Counted from the first letter of the stretch, positions 39,325 through 49,339 are shown. The stretch: DNA of 64,000 nt from Methylobacter marinus A45 (GCF_000383855.1 NZ_KB912877.1:4649226-4713225); one strand, 5' to 3'. Made by a program: numbers and translations. Notes: a model not told the origin generated them from the letters alone.

Positions 39325-40944
39325 TCATTCAATCAACATTCTGGTTAACAGACCTTTGTCCTCTTGCGATAGTTCCTTGGGCTTGCCGCCCGTTTCGCAC
39401 TGCTCGATGATGCCGCCTATCCGACTGATCTGTTCGGAATGTTGTTGGCTGAAATTTTCTATAATGTCCGCCACTTCGTATTCGATCATGCTGAGCCCGT
39501 TCATCAGGCCTTTGTTAAGTCCTCGTAAGGCACTTTTTTCCAGTGAAGGTTTCATTTTCTTCAAAATAAAAAATGGCGTCAGCCAGGTTATGGCGATCAG
39601 CAAAGTGCTATGAATGGCGAAATTCACGCCCAGATACGCTTCATTGCCTGCCTCGCTGGTGTAATACACCATGAAAACCCGGTAACCGACCCAGATGATG
39701 GCCGCCAGCGGCAGTATGATTTCGCACAGACGCACGAATTTTAAAAAGGCGCGATGCATGACATTGCCGGGATTGGCCAGCGCCTGCCGTACGGCCAGTT
39801 CACTCTGGGCCTGAATGATTTTCGGCGCCTTTTCGCGGATTGCGGCCAGCTGTTTTTTAAGCGGTGCAACCGGGATGCCCTGCTGGTCGACGCTCAGAAT
39901 GAACTCATCCAGACCGTCTTCAAAACGCGCGCCGGCCCATTCGTCCCATAATTGCACGTCCGTGCGCGATGAGTATTTGCCGGTAGCCGGATTGGTGATC
40001 AAATCGGCGGCATGTTCGGCATAGTAATTGGCGACTTGCTGTATCGGCCAGACGAAACCCTGCTGCAGGGTGTCGGCGGTGCGTTGCCATTGCTCTTGCC
40101 ACAGTTGCGGCGTGTGCTGGACGGCCTGCCTGGAACCCAGCGACGGCATATGGCTTTGCAGTTTTTGTTTGAGGTCATCCTTGCGGATTTGCAGGCCTCT
40201 CAGCTCGAGCTGCTGGATCACGTGTTCGGTCGCCAGCGATTCAATCGTGGCTTTTAATGATTCGAACTCATCGTCTTGCGGGTAATCCGCGCAGACCGTT
40301 TTATAGATGATCGGTTCTTCAAATCCGGCCTTGTGCAGTTGCTGCCTGAAGTCCTGATATTGGGCAATCTGGCCCCGATCCCACTGATTCAGCACAAACA
40401 GCCAGGCATGGCGTCCGCCTTCGGCGAGCAGCAGGCGCCAGGCTTTTTCATCCCTGTAGCGCTCGGGGCTGACGACATAAACGAGTACGTCGATATGCGG
40501 CAGCCATTCCAGAACCAGTTGTTTGTTGCTCTGTTCGGTGCTGTCGAAATCGGGCATATCGATCCAGATGATGTTTTTTTTCGATTCATCATCGTGCTGG
40601 GCTATCTTGATGCGCTCGACAGGCAATTTATCGGGCAGGTTCCTGATGGCAACGCTATGGTGGTGGAACAACGTGACTTCGCGCGATGTCGGCCTTTCCA
40701 CGCCGGTCCGGGCGACCGCCTGGCCGGCCAGGCGGTTTAACAATGTGCTCTTGCCCACGCCGGTGCCGCCCATGAAGGCCACGATCAAGGGCCTGGAGCC
40801 GCTATGCTCGAACAGGGTATCGGGCGTTCGCGCGTCAAACTCGCTTAACTGCCGCGCCGACTCCTGGCCGATCCAGCCGGCGGCCGCGGCTTGCTCGGCC
40901 CAGCGTTTTGTTTGTTCTACTAAGTCAGAGTATTCGTAAGCCAT
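39325..40944 (-). CDS. Dynamin-like/YfjP-type membrane GTPase
   Basis: 539 residues from MAYEYSDLVEQTKRW. G1 is GGTGVGKS (about 59-66), G3 is DMPDFD and G4-like is NQWD. Two membrane segments lie near residues 395-450 (LPLAAIIWVGYRVFMVYY, then STLLIAITWLTPFFIL). The start overlaps the stop of the second GTPase gene by 20 bp, so the two form an operon and perhaps a heteromer. Confidence 0.8.
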   Translation of the reverse strand: MAYEYSDLVEQTKRWAEQAAAAGWIGQESARQLSEFDARTPDTLFEHSGSRPLIVAFMGGTGVGKSTLLNRLAGQAVARTGVERPTSREVTLFHHHSVAIRNLPDKLPVERIKIAQHDDESKKNIIWIDMPDFDSTEQSNKQLVLEWLPHIDVLVYVVSPERYRDEKAWRLLLAEGGRHAWLFVLNQWDRGQIAQYQDFRQQLHKAGFEEPIIYKTVCADYPQDDEFESLKATIESLATEHVIQQLELRGLQIRKDDLKQKLQSHMPSLGSRQAVQHTPQLWQEQWQRTADTLQQGFVWPIQQVANYYAEHAADLITNPATGKYSSRTDVQLWDEWAGARFEDGLDEFILSVDQQGIPVAPLKKQLAAIREKAPKIIQAQSELAVRQALANPGNVMHRAFLKFVRLCEIILPLAAIIWVGYRVFMVYYTSEAGNEAYLGVNFAIHSTLLIAITWLTPFFILKKMKPSLEKSALRGLNKGLMNGLSMIEYEVADIIENFSQQHSEQISRIGGIIEQCETGGKPKELSQEDKGLLTRMLIE

Positions 40945-42664
40945 GTCGCTTTTCTTTGAGTTGGTGTTCGGCCGCCTGCAGCTGCTCGGGCTCAATATTA
41001 AACTGTGTAAGATGCGTTAATTGCTTGGGCAGTTCGGCAAGTTTTCTGCCCATACTATCAATAAACAGGGTCTGCTTGACGGTGGTTAGCTGGTGTTGTT
41101 TCAATTCCGCCTCGACTCGGTTCATATAACCGCCGATGGCGCTTTCGGCCAACAAAGACGTGACGGTCAGCATGGCCGGCGCAATGATCAGATCATGCAT
41201 GCCTATGCCGCCGGTGTTCAACGCCAGCGCAATGGCGGCCGCATCGGTGGTGACGCGCGTGGCCCGCAGGCTGTTCAGGACCACGGGCTTTTCCTGCAGC
41301 TTGTGATACAGCTGTTGAGCGGTGTTTTCCACGTCCTGCTGAAAAGCTATATGATAGCTTTTCGCGGCATTGTTGAAATCCCGCAAGATGTCCGGCCGTC
41401 GGCTGCGCAACAGGCTGCCGGCTTCTTTCCACCATTGGTTGTGCCGGTTCTGTTCCGCCTTGTCCAGGAGCCGGTCGGCCATCTGGATCAGCATGTGTTC
41501 GGCTAACTGGTTCAACAGGGCGACTTCATGGCTGCTGTCGGCAATGTGCCGCCTTTTGCGGCCCAGCTTCATGACTTGCCTGACCGGCCAGGTCAACACC
41601 CTGCGCGTGCCGGCCAAAACGCCGGCCAGGCCTGGTATCTCCAGCAGGCGCAGCAACTCCGCCAAGGCGTATTTGAAGGTCTCGTAATGATGCGGATGAT
41701 CCAGGAAATCCCGCCGGTAACTGTCCAGTGCCTGCTTCATCAGTTGATCGACCAGTTCCTGCCAGTCTGCCAGCGCCTGGTGCTCGGCGACCACCGGCTC
41801 AACCCATTCACGCCAGTGTTTTTGCAGCAATTCCTGTTCGTAGCGCGCCTGTTTTTTATGGCTGACCTTGTTAACCATCTGAACCAGCAGCTGCCGCCGG
41901 GATTCCGGCCAGACCGGCTGTCCCGTCTGCTTTTGGTAATACAACGGCACGACTTCGGGAAATTCATCCTTTCTGGCCTGCTGCCATTTATCCTTCAGCG
42001 AATGAATCAGCAGGGATTCGGAACCTTCGACGAGCTTGTTCAGGCAGATAATGGTCGGCTGATGCAGGTCCTCGAGCACGGACATGATGTCCCAGACCGA
42101 TTGATCGGCGTATTTTTCCTTGCTGACCGCCAGCACAATGATATCGGCCAGGGCAATCGTCCGGATCAGCCCTTCGCGATAATTGGCGGCGTCTATCGAA
42201 TCAAAATCGGGCGTATCCCAAAGCACGCAGGGCGGTAAATACGCCGAATCGGTGGCATTTTCAGTCAATAGATAGCAGTCATACCGGTCAATCGGCACCT
42301 GCCCTTGCCGCAATTGCTGGAAGCGGCCGAAATAACGCTGTAAATCGCTGCATTCCTTCAGGCTGATCTCGTTGCAGAAGCCTTCGGGATGAACGGTATA
42401 GCCCGCCAACGGACTCACTCCGGCGATGTTGCTGTTTAATAATAAGTTGACAAGTGAACTCTTTCCTGCCTGCGTCGGACCAATAACTGTGATCTGCAAC
42501 GGATGGCCTGGCCCGGATGCCAGAAGCTGGCCTTTACGCATAAAGGCCTCCGCCAAAATGAGCTGGTCTATCCGCTGTCGATAGCTTGTCTCTATGGACT
42601 CATTGCCCGGTTGACTCAATATGGCCAGATAACGCTGTTTTAATAATTGGATAAATTCCAGCAT
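40925..42664 (-). CDS. Dynamin-like GTPase
   Basis: 579 residues. G1 is GPTQAGKS (62-69), G3 is DTPDFDS and G4 is NKLVEG. A hydrophobic Gly-rich helix (ALALNTGGIGMHDLIIAPAM) lies at about 480-500. Long helical regions surround the G domain as in bacterial dynamin-like proteins. The role is probably in membrane remodelling or integrity, as inferred from the family. Confidence 0.8.
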   Translation of the reverse strand: MLEFIQLLKQRYLAILSQPGNESIETSYRQRIDQLILAEAFMRKGQLLASGPGHPLQITVIGPTQAGKSSLVNLLLNSNIAGVSPLAGYTVHPEGFCNEISLKECSDLQRYFGRFQQLRQGQVPIDRYDCYLLTENATDSAYLPPCVLWDTPDFDSIDAANYREGLIRTIALADIIVLAVSKEKYADQSVWDIMSVLEDLHQPTIICLNKLVEGSESLLIHSLKDKWQQARKDEFPEVVPLYYQKQTGQPVWPESRRQLLVQMVNKVSHKKQARYEQELLQKHWREWVEPVVAEHQALADWQELVDQLMKQALDSYRRDFLDHPHHYETFKYALAELLRLLEIPGLAGVLAGTRRVLTWPVRQVMKLGRKRRHIADSSHEVALLNQLAEHMLIQMADRLLDKAEQNRHNQWWKEAGSLLRSRRPDILRDFNNAAKSYHIAFQQDVENTAQQLYHKLQEKPVVLNSLRATRVTTDAAAIALALNTGGIGMHDLIIAPAMLTVTSLLAESAIGGYMNRVEAELKQHQLTTVKQTLFIDSMGRKLAELPKQLTHLTQFNIEPEQLQAAEHQLKEKRHGLRIL

Positions 42665-42782
42665 AGAAAGTTAGCTTGGGTTTATAATAACCGACCATTT
42701 TACTTTGTTTGGTCACAGGGTGTAATGCAATAATTATAAATAACGCTACATGGACCCGTACTTAAACTTCGAGGTTATCTAT

Positions 42783-43202
42783 ATGAAGAAACTGTCTACT
42801 CTTCTAATTTTTCTCAGCTGCGCAACATTAATCGCCTGCGGTAAAGGCCAGGAAATAAACGGCCACAACACCCGCACCGCCTACAAATCGGTAAAATCGA
42901 TTAAAAATCGTCTGCCTACCGACAAACGCATTGAATTTGAAGTCTCTTTCTGGACCATCCGTGATGCCATAAAAGACAACGATGAATTTCTTGATAAGGT
43001 TGACGGCAAGGCTCCCGAAGAAATCATCGCCATAGGCAAGGAAATTTATCAACAACGCAAAAATGCCGGCATTGCCGCCTACACCCAGTATTCCAGCTGG
43101 GAGGAAATGATTGCCAAATTCGGCCAGGAGCGGATTGATCAGGAAAGGCACACGCCTAAGGATCCTCGCGACAAATCCAACGATATTCTCTACAAGTTAT
43201 AA
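42783..43202 (+). CDS. Small lipoprotein (DUF6694-like)
   Basis: 139 residues from MKKLSTLLIFLSCATLIACG, with signal peptide and lipobox LIAC at Cys19. GAGG lies 11 nt upstream. FEVSFWTIRDAIKDNDEFLD and DGKAPEEIIAIGKEIYQQRK resemble the DUF6694 lipoproteins. The function is unknown. Confidence 0.7.
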   Translation: MKKLSTLLIFLSCATLIACGKGQEINGHNTRTAYKSVKSIKNRLPTDKRIEFEVSFWTIRDAIKDNDEFLDKVDGKAPEEIIAIGKEIYQQRKNAGIAAYTQYSSWEEMIAKFGQERIDQERHTPKDPRDKSNDILYKL

Positions 43203-43204
43203 CA

Positions 43205-43897
43205 TCATCGGTCAGGCAACGCCTTTTGTTCAACCAGGGTCGAAACAAACTGATTCGCTTCGGCGATGGTTTGTTCCATCGCATAAATCAATTGCGATAT
43301 GTCGATGCCGATTTCAATAAACTCATGCCTCAATGCCGCAATGGCCTGCGCATTGAGGTTATGCTTAAGGTATAGCACCTGATCCTTGAAAGCCAGCAGC
43401 ACCGGCTGAATCTTGGCTTCGGCTTTGCGCATGGATTTGATCAGCCGGGCATAGTTTTGCCGGGCGGCCTTCAACTGCTGCCTGCTCAGGTTACGCAAAG
43501 AGCGGTTGGTGTATTCGCCAAGCTCCTTTTCCCATTCGATAAACAGCGCTTCGCTGACGTCCTCTATGGCTTTGATCCTGTCGCTGACGGCCTCGGATTT
43601 GGCGCGGCAGAACTGGTACTGCCTGTTTAACAGATTGTACTTATGATCCAGCGTGGTTTCGTTGACGCTGACCAGCGACTTGAATCGCTCCAGCGCATCC
43701 TCGAATTCATCCCGGGTATCCTGCAGACTGGCACAGGCATGCTCAACCTGGGAGACGACGATGGTACGCTTGTGATCGCCGATCGATTCCCGGGCGCTGT
43801 AATAAACATTGCGGAATTTTTTTGAGAAAAAGCTACTGAGTGAATCGAATGATTTTTTTATCAAAAAACTCGATAACGATTTGTTGTATTCGGACAT
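43205..43897 (-). CDS. DUF2959 family protein
   Basis: 230 residues, almost entirely helical. IVVSQVEHACASLQDTRDEF, EDALERFKSLVSVNE and YNLLNRQYQFC match DUF2959. No membrane segment is apparent. It abuts the mfnE-like gene by 1 bp, but a functional link is not evident. Confidence 0.7.
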   Translation of the reverse strand: MSEYNKSLSSFLIKKSFDSLSSFFSKKFRNVYYSARESIGDHKRTIVVSQVEHACASLQDTRDEFEDALERFKSLVSVNETTLDHKYNLLNRQYQFCRAKSEAVSDRIKAIEDVSEALFIEWEKELGEYTNRSLRNLSRQQLKAARQNYARLIKSMRKAEAKIQPVLLAFKDQVLYLKHNLNAQAIAALRHEFIEIGIDISQLIYAMEQTIAEANQFVSTLVEQKALPDR

Positions 43898-44448
43898 TAT
43901 AAACTTCGATGATTAATGATTTTTACTGTAAACGGCGCCTGCGCTATAAAGCCGCAAAATGCCTTATCAACGATATCCTGCTCGGCAAGTTTACCGATGT
44001 CGGGCCTGACGTCAATCACGGCTGACTTTACCAGAATCAGCTCATCCGCCGAAAGCGCTTCGGCTAGCCAGGCGGCCAGACTATCCGATGTAATGTCCCA
44101 ACTGGCCTCGATGCCCGCCTTGTCAAGTTCGCCGATATCGGGCGACCAGATCACGATTTTTTTTTCGGCCCATTGCGCCTGAATACCGGCAACCGAACCG
44201 GCAATCGAAAAATCAGGCTTGAGTCCCTTAAACAGTAAAGCCATCTGCTGCATGGCCAGCAGCGCCATCGCATGCGCCGTGCCGTCGTCGAACCGCCAGT
44301 GCCGCTGGGCCAGCCTGACCTGATCGGCAAACGCGCCGCCGCCGGGCACAATCACCGCGCCGTCAGGCCAGGTTCGTTCGATGGTATTCAGACAGGAAAC
44401 CAGCGCCCCGGACTCGGCCAGGCTGCCGCCCAGCTTGACAACGATCAT
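43897..44448 (-). CDS. mfnE: Amino acid kinase family, MfnE-like
   Basis: 183 residues. MIVVKLGGSLAESGALVSCL, VIVPGGGAFADQVR and WDITSDSLAAWLA are amino acid kinase motifs. In methylotroph and archaeal C1 clusters this short form phosphorylates the methanofuran precursor (5-aminomethyl-3-furanmethanol phosphate kinase). It overlaps pabB by 4 bp. Substrate is inferred from family and context. Confidence 0.75.
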   Translation of the reverse strand: MIVVKLGGSLAESGALVSCLNTIERTWPDGAVIVPGGGAFADQVRLAQRHWRFDDGTAHAMALLAMQQMALLFKGLKPDFSIAGSVAGIQAQWAEKKIVIWSPDIGELDKAGIEASWDITSDSLAAWLAEALSADELILVKSAVIDVRPDIGKLAEQDIVDKAFCGFIAQAPFTVKIINHRSL

Positions 44449-45821
44449 TCCGACGTAAACCGCTGCAGCAGTCTGATCATCGCCGCCGCCTTGTCAAAGC
44501 ACTCCTGATATTCATCTTCCATGACCGAATCGTTGACGATGCCGCCGCCGGCCCAGAAACGGATCGTATGCCCCGAATGCACCAGCGTTCTGATCGTGAT
44601 ACTGGTGTCCATATTGCCGTCGAATCCCAGGTAGCCGATGGACCCGCAATAAACGCCGCGCCGGTGAGGTTCGATTTCTTCGATGATTTCCATGGCGCGA
44701 ATCTTGGGCGCGCCGGTAATCGACCCGCCCGGAAAACAGCTTCTCAGCAAATCCAGCGCATGCCGGTTGTCGGCCAACTCGCCGGTGACGGTACTGACCA
44801 GATGATGCACGGTGGCATAACTTTCCACATCAAACAGAACCGGTACCTTGACCGACCCTTTTTTACAGGTCTTGCTCAGGTCATTGCGCAGCAAATCAAC
44901 GATCATGACATTTTCGGCCCTGTCCTTTTTGCTGTCTTGCAGCAGCTGTATCTGCCGCCGGTCTTCGGCGGCATCCTGTTTGCGCGGGCGCGTGCCCTTG
45001 ATCGGCTTGGTTTCCACAATGCCGTCGGTAAGCTTTAAAAAGCGCTCCGGCGACGAACTGAGAATTTGCGCCTCGGGCAGGTTCAGATAGCCGCTGAACG
45101 GCGCGGCATTTAATTCGCGCAACACCCGATAAGCGGCCCAGGGATCGCCCTCGCAATCGGCCGCGAAGCGCTGCGTCAGGTTTACCTGATAGCAATCGCC
45201 TTCTTTCAGGTAATGCTTGATGCGTTCAAAAGCCCTGGCATAAGCCGCCTTGTCCATATTGGCTTTAATATCGCCGGTCACCCTGAACGGTTCATCGGGG
45301 CGCGGGGTCGGCAACCGGCTGAACTGCTCGATTAAAGCCTGCCGTTTCCGGTCATCGGCAACGTGCCCGACCAACGTGCTTTTTTGCCGCGCATGATCGA
45401 TGACAAGCGCCCATTCATAGATGCCTACGGCCATTTCCGCGATATGTTCGGCGTCCTCGGCGATAACCGGCAGCTTTTCCAGACGGCGAGCCAGATCATA
45501 GGAAAAATAACCGATGGCTCCGCCGTTGAAAGGCACGCCGTCAATGGCGGGAAACGCCGGATTCAGCTGCCGCTTGAGCAACAGGAAAGGATCCTCGGCG
45601 GATTGCACCGAAACGCCGTTTTGCGTGATTTCGGTCGTATCGCCATGGGTGACCAGCGTGCAGATCGGGTCGGCCGCGATAATATCGTACCGGCCCTGTT
45701 TGCTGTAAGGATAACCGCTATCGAGAAAAACCGACCAGGGACGGCTGGCAATCGGGGCAAAAAGTTCTGCGCTGTTATGAAAATAAGGGAGCGGAAAATT
45801 AAATTGTTTCGATGACGACAT
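44445..45821 (-). CDS. pabB: Aminodeoxychorismate synthase component I
   Basis: 458 residues. Chorismate-binding motifs: KEGDCYQVNLTQRF, SSSPERFLKL, KPIKGTRPR, DLLRNDLSK, PGGSITGAPK and FWAGGGIVNDS. It makes aminodeoxychorismate for p-aminobenzoate, a precursor of folate and of H4MPT (via beta-RFAP synthase, encoded here at 53438). Its position in the cluster suggests supply for H4MPT. No pabA or pabC is next to it. Confidence 0.88.
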   Translation of the reverse strand: MSSSKQFNFPLPYFHNSAELFAPIASRPWSVFLDSGYPYSKQGRYDIIAADPICTLVTHGDTTEITQNGVSVQSAEDPFLLLKRQLNPAFPAIDGVPFNGGAIGYFSYDLARRLEKLPVIAEDAEHIAEMAVGIYEWALVIDHARQKSTLVGHVADDRKRQALIEQFSRLPTPRPDEPFRVTGDIKANMDKAAYARAFERIKHYLKEGDCYQVNLTQRFAADCEGDPWAAYRVLRELNAAPFSGYLNLPEAQILSSSPERFLKLTDGIVETKPIKGTRPRKQDAAEDRRQIQLLQDSKKDRAENVMIVDLLRNDLSKTCKKGSVKVPVLFDVESYATVHHLVSTVTGELADNRHALDLLRSCFPGGSITGAPKIRAMEIIEEIEPHRRGVYCGSIGYLGFDGNMDTSITIRTLVHSGHTIRFWAGGGIVNDSVMEDEYQECFDKAAAMIRLLQRFTSE

Positions 45822-45946
45822 TTAAGTTGTGTCTAGTTGGAAAACGGATTAGCAAATGGTGCACGCGTCGCACAGTCGGTTGAATGGATTGTGAGGGGCA
45901 TCGGCAAATGAATATCCAGATTGTGATTTTATAACAGCCGCCCGAT

Positions 45947-46993
45947 TTAACAAAACTCTCTGGCCAGACAGGCAACTGCGACGGCCGGCGCGCAATCGGC
46001 GGCAGACAACCCCATCCGGACAGGCGCAACCCGGAATAAGTCACTGAAATCAAGGTAAGGATGCCCCAGATTCAGCGCGACCTGCCTGACCAGAAAACGC
46101 CCTACGCCGGCGCCGATCAAGGGACTGCCCTGGGGGAGCGCATGGCGCGACAGCTGTCTTTCACAACCCCGCTGGATTTTTTGCAACTGTTGCGAGCGAA
46201 TATGCAGGGCGAATTGCCGCCAGCGCGGCAGTTCCTCGGCTTTAAAATCGCAGCCTATCATGCGCGATAAGCGCCTGGCGCTGGCCATCACGGTTTTTTC
46301 GGCGCCATCGGCCGTATCGGCCAGGTCATGCACCTCATTGAGCTCGCCGGTGACGCGATAAACATCGGCCATCGTGGCGAAATACTCGGCCATCAAGCCG
46401 ATTTCGCGGCCTTTATCGAACGCCATCTGCGCCACGGCCATGACCGCCGTCCTGATAATGCCGGTATAAACCAGTTCCTCCGACATCAGACGCTGGTAAT
46501 CAGTATAGCCTTCCGCCCGCACCTGTTGGCCGTGCAGCAGCAGAATATCGGTCGTGGTGCTGCCTATGTCGACGAACAAACCGTTGTCGAGCTTGTGCGC
46601 GGCAAACGAAGCGCTGGCCAGCCAGTTGGCTGATGCGATCGCCTCATAATGCGTTTCCTTAATGGCCTCCAGCTCGATCATGCCTTCCCTGCCGGCGAAA
46701 ACCAGAACCTTGTCCCCGGGTATCAGCGCTTTCACGGCCTCGATGATTTGCCGGACGCCGTCATCCCTGTTCTCGAACAAATCGACCAGCTCGCCGGTCA
46801 TGGTCACGGCATGCCGGCACCCGGCGGCCGGCAATTGCAGTAAAATCGCGTTGACCGCCTGATGCAGCCGATCCAGGCCCATCCATAAAGGGCAAGCCTG
46901 CTGAAACACATCGATAATGTCGCCGGCCTCATCAATAATGGCCGCCTTGACATGAGCCCCGCCTATATCCCAACCGACACTGTTAAGCTGCAT
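45947..46993 (-). CDS. mfnF: Hydantoinase/oxoprolinase-like protein, MfnF-like
   Basis: 348 residues. NSVGWDIGGAHVKAAIIDEA, FVDIGSTTTDILLLHG and a late PLIGAGVGRFLVRQ show the ASKHA-type hydantoinase fold. The short form found with MfnD/MfnE couples glutamyl-tyramine to the furan in methanofuran assembly. It overlaps the ATP-grasp gene by 11 bp. Specificity is inferred from neighbours. Confidence 0.78.
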   Translation of the reverse strand: MQLNSVGWDIGGAHVKAAIIDEAGDIIDVFQQACPLWMGLDRLHQAVNAILLQLPAAGCRHAVTMTGELVDLFENRDDGVRQIIEAVKALIPGDKVLVFAGREGMIELEAIKETHYEAIASANWLASASFAAHKLDNGLFVDIGSTTTDILLLHGQQVRAEGYTDYQRLMSEELVYTGIIRTAVMAVAQMAFDKGREIGLMAEYFATMADVYRVTGELNEVHDLADTADGAEKTVMASARRLSRMIGCDFKAEELPRWRQFALHIRSQQLQKIQRGCERQLSRHALPQGSPLIGAGVGRFLVRQVALNLGHPYLDFSDLFRVAPVRMGLSAADCAPAVAVACLAREFC

Positions 46994-47981
46994 CTGATTC
47001 CCTTACCTTTATAGTAATAGCCTGATTACGCACCGGATGTAATTGCGGCTCGCCGCCCAGCAGCCGCAACACCTGTTCCGCGACATTAATGCCGAGGCCC
47101 TGGCCGATGCCCGCAAATGACGTGGTCAGGCGCGGATTGATTTCCAGCACATGGATCCGCTCCGCCGTCTCGATCAGATCGATGCCCGCATAGCCCCATA
47201 AATCGGGGAAAGCCCGGGCGATGTCCGCCGCCAATTTCAGATACGGGCCGGTGCCGGCCTGATAATTGACCACGCATTCCGTTAACCGGTACTGGTTATC
47301 GACAATTTCGAAACGCTGCAAATTAACGCATATCAGCCAAGCCCGCCCCTGCTTGAACAAACACGATAGGCTGGTTTTTTCCCCCTGAACATGAGGTTGA
47401 AAAATAAACCGCGCTTTATCCCGCGCCTGTAACGAGCATGCCGCGAAGTCCTCGCGGCTGGTGATCAAATAGCTTTCACCGCAGCCCACGCCATCGATGG
47501 ATTTGACCATCCATTCTCCGGCACAATAATCAACCTCATCGAACAAGCGCGTCGCAACAGTCGTGATATCGTGCCGCCTGAGCCGTTCATAGGTCCTGAG
47601 TTTATTGCCGGCCAGGGCCACGGCACCAGCCGGCGAGCTCAATAAAGCCCTGCCGGACTGCTCAACCGCTTGACACAGCGCCTGTAAAATCCCGTCGAAT
47701 TCCGGCGCGACCGGCCATGCCGCATCGCACTGCGCGGCCAGCCGGGTGAATTCCTGCATAACCTCATGTTCCGGCCGGATAGCAATCGCCGCCATGCCGG
47801 ACGTGTCTATCGTGTCTATCAGCCGCTCATCAAGCATCACAACCGGTTCGACGCCTTCCAGGGCGGATAAATTATCGAGCAGGGCCTGCAGCATCAAGCG
47901 ACCTTCGCGCACTAGCGAGCCCGGCAGCGCCTGCTTATTAAAACCGCCGCCCGTGATATACTCAAACACCAGAATTTTCAC
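46983..47981 (-). CDS. mfnD: ATP-grasp ligase, MfnD-like
   Basis: 332 residues from GTG 47981, giving M-KILVFEYITGGG; an in-frame TTG 18 nt upstream is less likely. ATP-grasp motifs include GNKLRTYERL, EWMVKSIDGVGCGESYLIT, YAGIDLIE and HVLEINPRLTTSFAGIG. MfnD joins glutamate to tyramine at the start of the methanofuran side chain. It is divergent from the HisA-like gene. Confidence 0.75.
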   Translation of the reverse strand: MKILVFEYITGGGFNKQALPGSLVREGRLMLQALLDNLSALEGVEPVVMLDERLIDTIDTSGMAAIAIRPEHEVMQEFTRLAAQCDAAWPVAPEFDGILQALCQAVEQSGRALLSSPAGAVALAGNKLRTYERLRRHDITTVATRLFDEVDYCAGEWMVKSIDGVGCGESYLITSREDFAACSLQARDKARFIFQPHVQGEKTSLSCLFKQGRAWLICVNLQRFEIVDNQYRLTECVVNYQAGTGPYLKLAADIARAFPDLWGYAGIDLIETAERIHVLEINPRLTTSFAGIGQGLGINVAEQVLRLLGGEPQLHPVRNQAITIKVRESDAA

Positions 47982-48083
47982 AATCAAAACAACCAGCAAA
48001 AGATGATAGCCATTACGGCTGATGAATTTTGCCTATTGTATCATTTACAGGACACCCTGCGTTTTACGGCATAACAGATAGCC

Positions 48084-48806
48084 ATGAATATAATCCCGGT
48101 CATCGACTTGAAAGACGGTGTCGTCGTGCATGCCAGACAGGGCCTGCGCGATCAATACCAGCCGATCAACACCGGCTTGTGCCGCTCATCGGATATCGAC
48201 AGCGTCATCGAGGCATTTTTAAGCCTTCACGCGTTCTCCACTTTTTATATCGCCGATCTCAATGCGATTACGCGGCAAGGCAGCCATGAACCGTTAATCA
48301 ATAAGGTGCTGATCCGTTTTCCCATGCTGACCTTTTGGATAGACAGCGGCCATCAGCCAGGCGAACGATATGCAGGCCGGCCCGGCAATTCCGTGCCGGT
48401 GCTGGGCAGCGAATCCTTTTGCGACGAAACCATCGATGAGCTTAAGGCTTTCAACAATAACTTCATTCTGTCCCTGGATTATTCGCCGACCGACGCGCTG
48501 GGGGCAAAATCCCTGTTTCACAGACCGGACTTGTGGCCCGATCGCATTATCATCATGACGCTGGCGCGCGTGGGCAGCCATAGCGGCCCCGACCTCGACA
48601 AACTCACCCGCTTTTGTCGGCAGTACCCGGATAAACACTTTATCGCCGCGGGCGGCGTCCGGAATAAACAGGATTTAACGGCCTTGAGTGACATAGGCAT
48701 CAGGCATGCCCTGATGGCCAGCGCGCTGCATTCAGGGCACCTGAGCGCCGGCGATATCAAAAACCTTCAGACAAAAAAATACCCCGACGAGTCGGGGTAT
48801 TTTTGA
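48084..48806 (+). CDS. HisA-like TIM-barrel protein of the H4MPT cluster
   Basis: 240 residues. MNIIPVIDLKDGVVVHARQG, FYIADLNAIT and FIAAGGVRNKQDL are HisA/HisF-fold motifs. The second phosphate-binding region is altered, so histidine biosynthesis is unlikely. Homologues accompany H4MPT genes in methylotrophs with unknown activity. The last codons (KKYPDESGYF, stop) are formed by the terminator stem. Confidence 0.75.
   Translation: MNIIPVIDLKDGVVVHARQGLRDQYQPINTGLCRSSDIDSVIEAFLSLHAFSTFYIADLNAITRQGSHEPLINKVLIRFPMLTFWIDSGHQPGERYAGRPGNSVPVLGSESFCDETIDELKAFNNNFILSLDYSPTDALGAKSLFHRPDLWPDRIIIMTLARVGSHSGPDLDKLTRFCRQYPDKHFIAAGGVRNKQDLTALSDIGIRHALMASALHSGHLSAGDIKNLQTKKYPDESGYF
48773..48805. terminator. 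Bidirectional terminator between HisA-like gene and fae
   Basis: AAATACCCCGAC-GAG-TCGGGGTATTT forms an 11-12 bp stem with A and T runs on either side. It serves the + strand HisA-like gene and the - strand fae. It lies inside the HisA-like coding sequence end. Confidence 0.88.
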
Positions 48807-48829
48807 TATTCCCAGAAACTAAGTAAATC

Positions 48830-49339
48830 TTAGTTAGCAGCGAATGGATGTACTGCAGTTGCTTTACCTTCAACAACTTCTTTAGCTGTAGGCAGGCCAG
48901 CAACAGCGCGAGCGATAGCTTCTTTAGTCGCTTCGTAGTTGTACTGTTGGATCTTAGCGTCGTCTTCAGCAGCCCAGTGGATGAATACACCAACAGAGAT
49001 GAACAGATCGTCAGCTTCGTTTGCTGGGATTGTGCCGTTTTCAACAGAGTCAGCAACAGCCATGGCAACACCACGTTGTGCAGGGCCAAACATTTGAACC
49101 GCTTGTTTAGAACCTTTGATAGTTACTTTGTTGAACATAACAGTTGAAGGCTTAACCATCAGGTTAGGTGCAACAACCGCTAACAGGCTGGAAAAACCGT
49201 CTTTGTTGTTTGTCAAGCAGTTAGCGAACGCGCTTTCAGCAGCAGAACCTCTAGGACCGATCATCAGGTCGATGTGAGCAACTTCGTTGCCTTCACCCAC
49301 CAAAGATTCACCAACGCGCAAGTTATTGATTTTAGCCAT
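48830..49339 (-). CDS. fae: Formaldehyde-activating enzyme
   Basis: 169 residues, the full family length. [20 protein letters not shown] contains the catalytic His (His22); [20 protein letters not shown] is also diagnostic. It condenses formaldehyde with H4MPT to methylene-H4MPT. AGGGGA precedes the ATG, and strongly biased codons point to high expression. It has its own 116-bp leader after the CitG-like gene. Confidence 0.96.
   Translation of the reverse strand: MAKINNLRVGESLVGEGNEVAHIDLMIGPRGSAAESAFANCLTNNKDGFSSLLAVVAPNLMVKPSTVMFNKVTIKGSKQAVQMFGPAQRGVAMAVADSVENGTIPANEADDLFISVGVFIHWAAEDDAKIQQYNYEATKEAIARAVAGLPTAKEVVEGKATAVHPFAAN

Noticed and set aside
47982-47999. Six extra codons at the MfnD-like start
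   Set aside because: They begin with TTG and lack a ribosome site; the conserved start is KILVFEYITGGG from GTG 47981.
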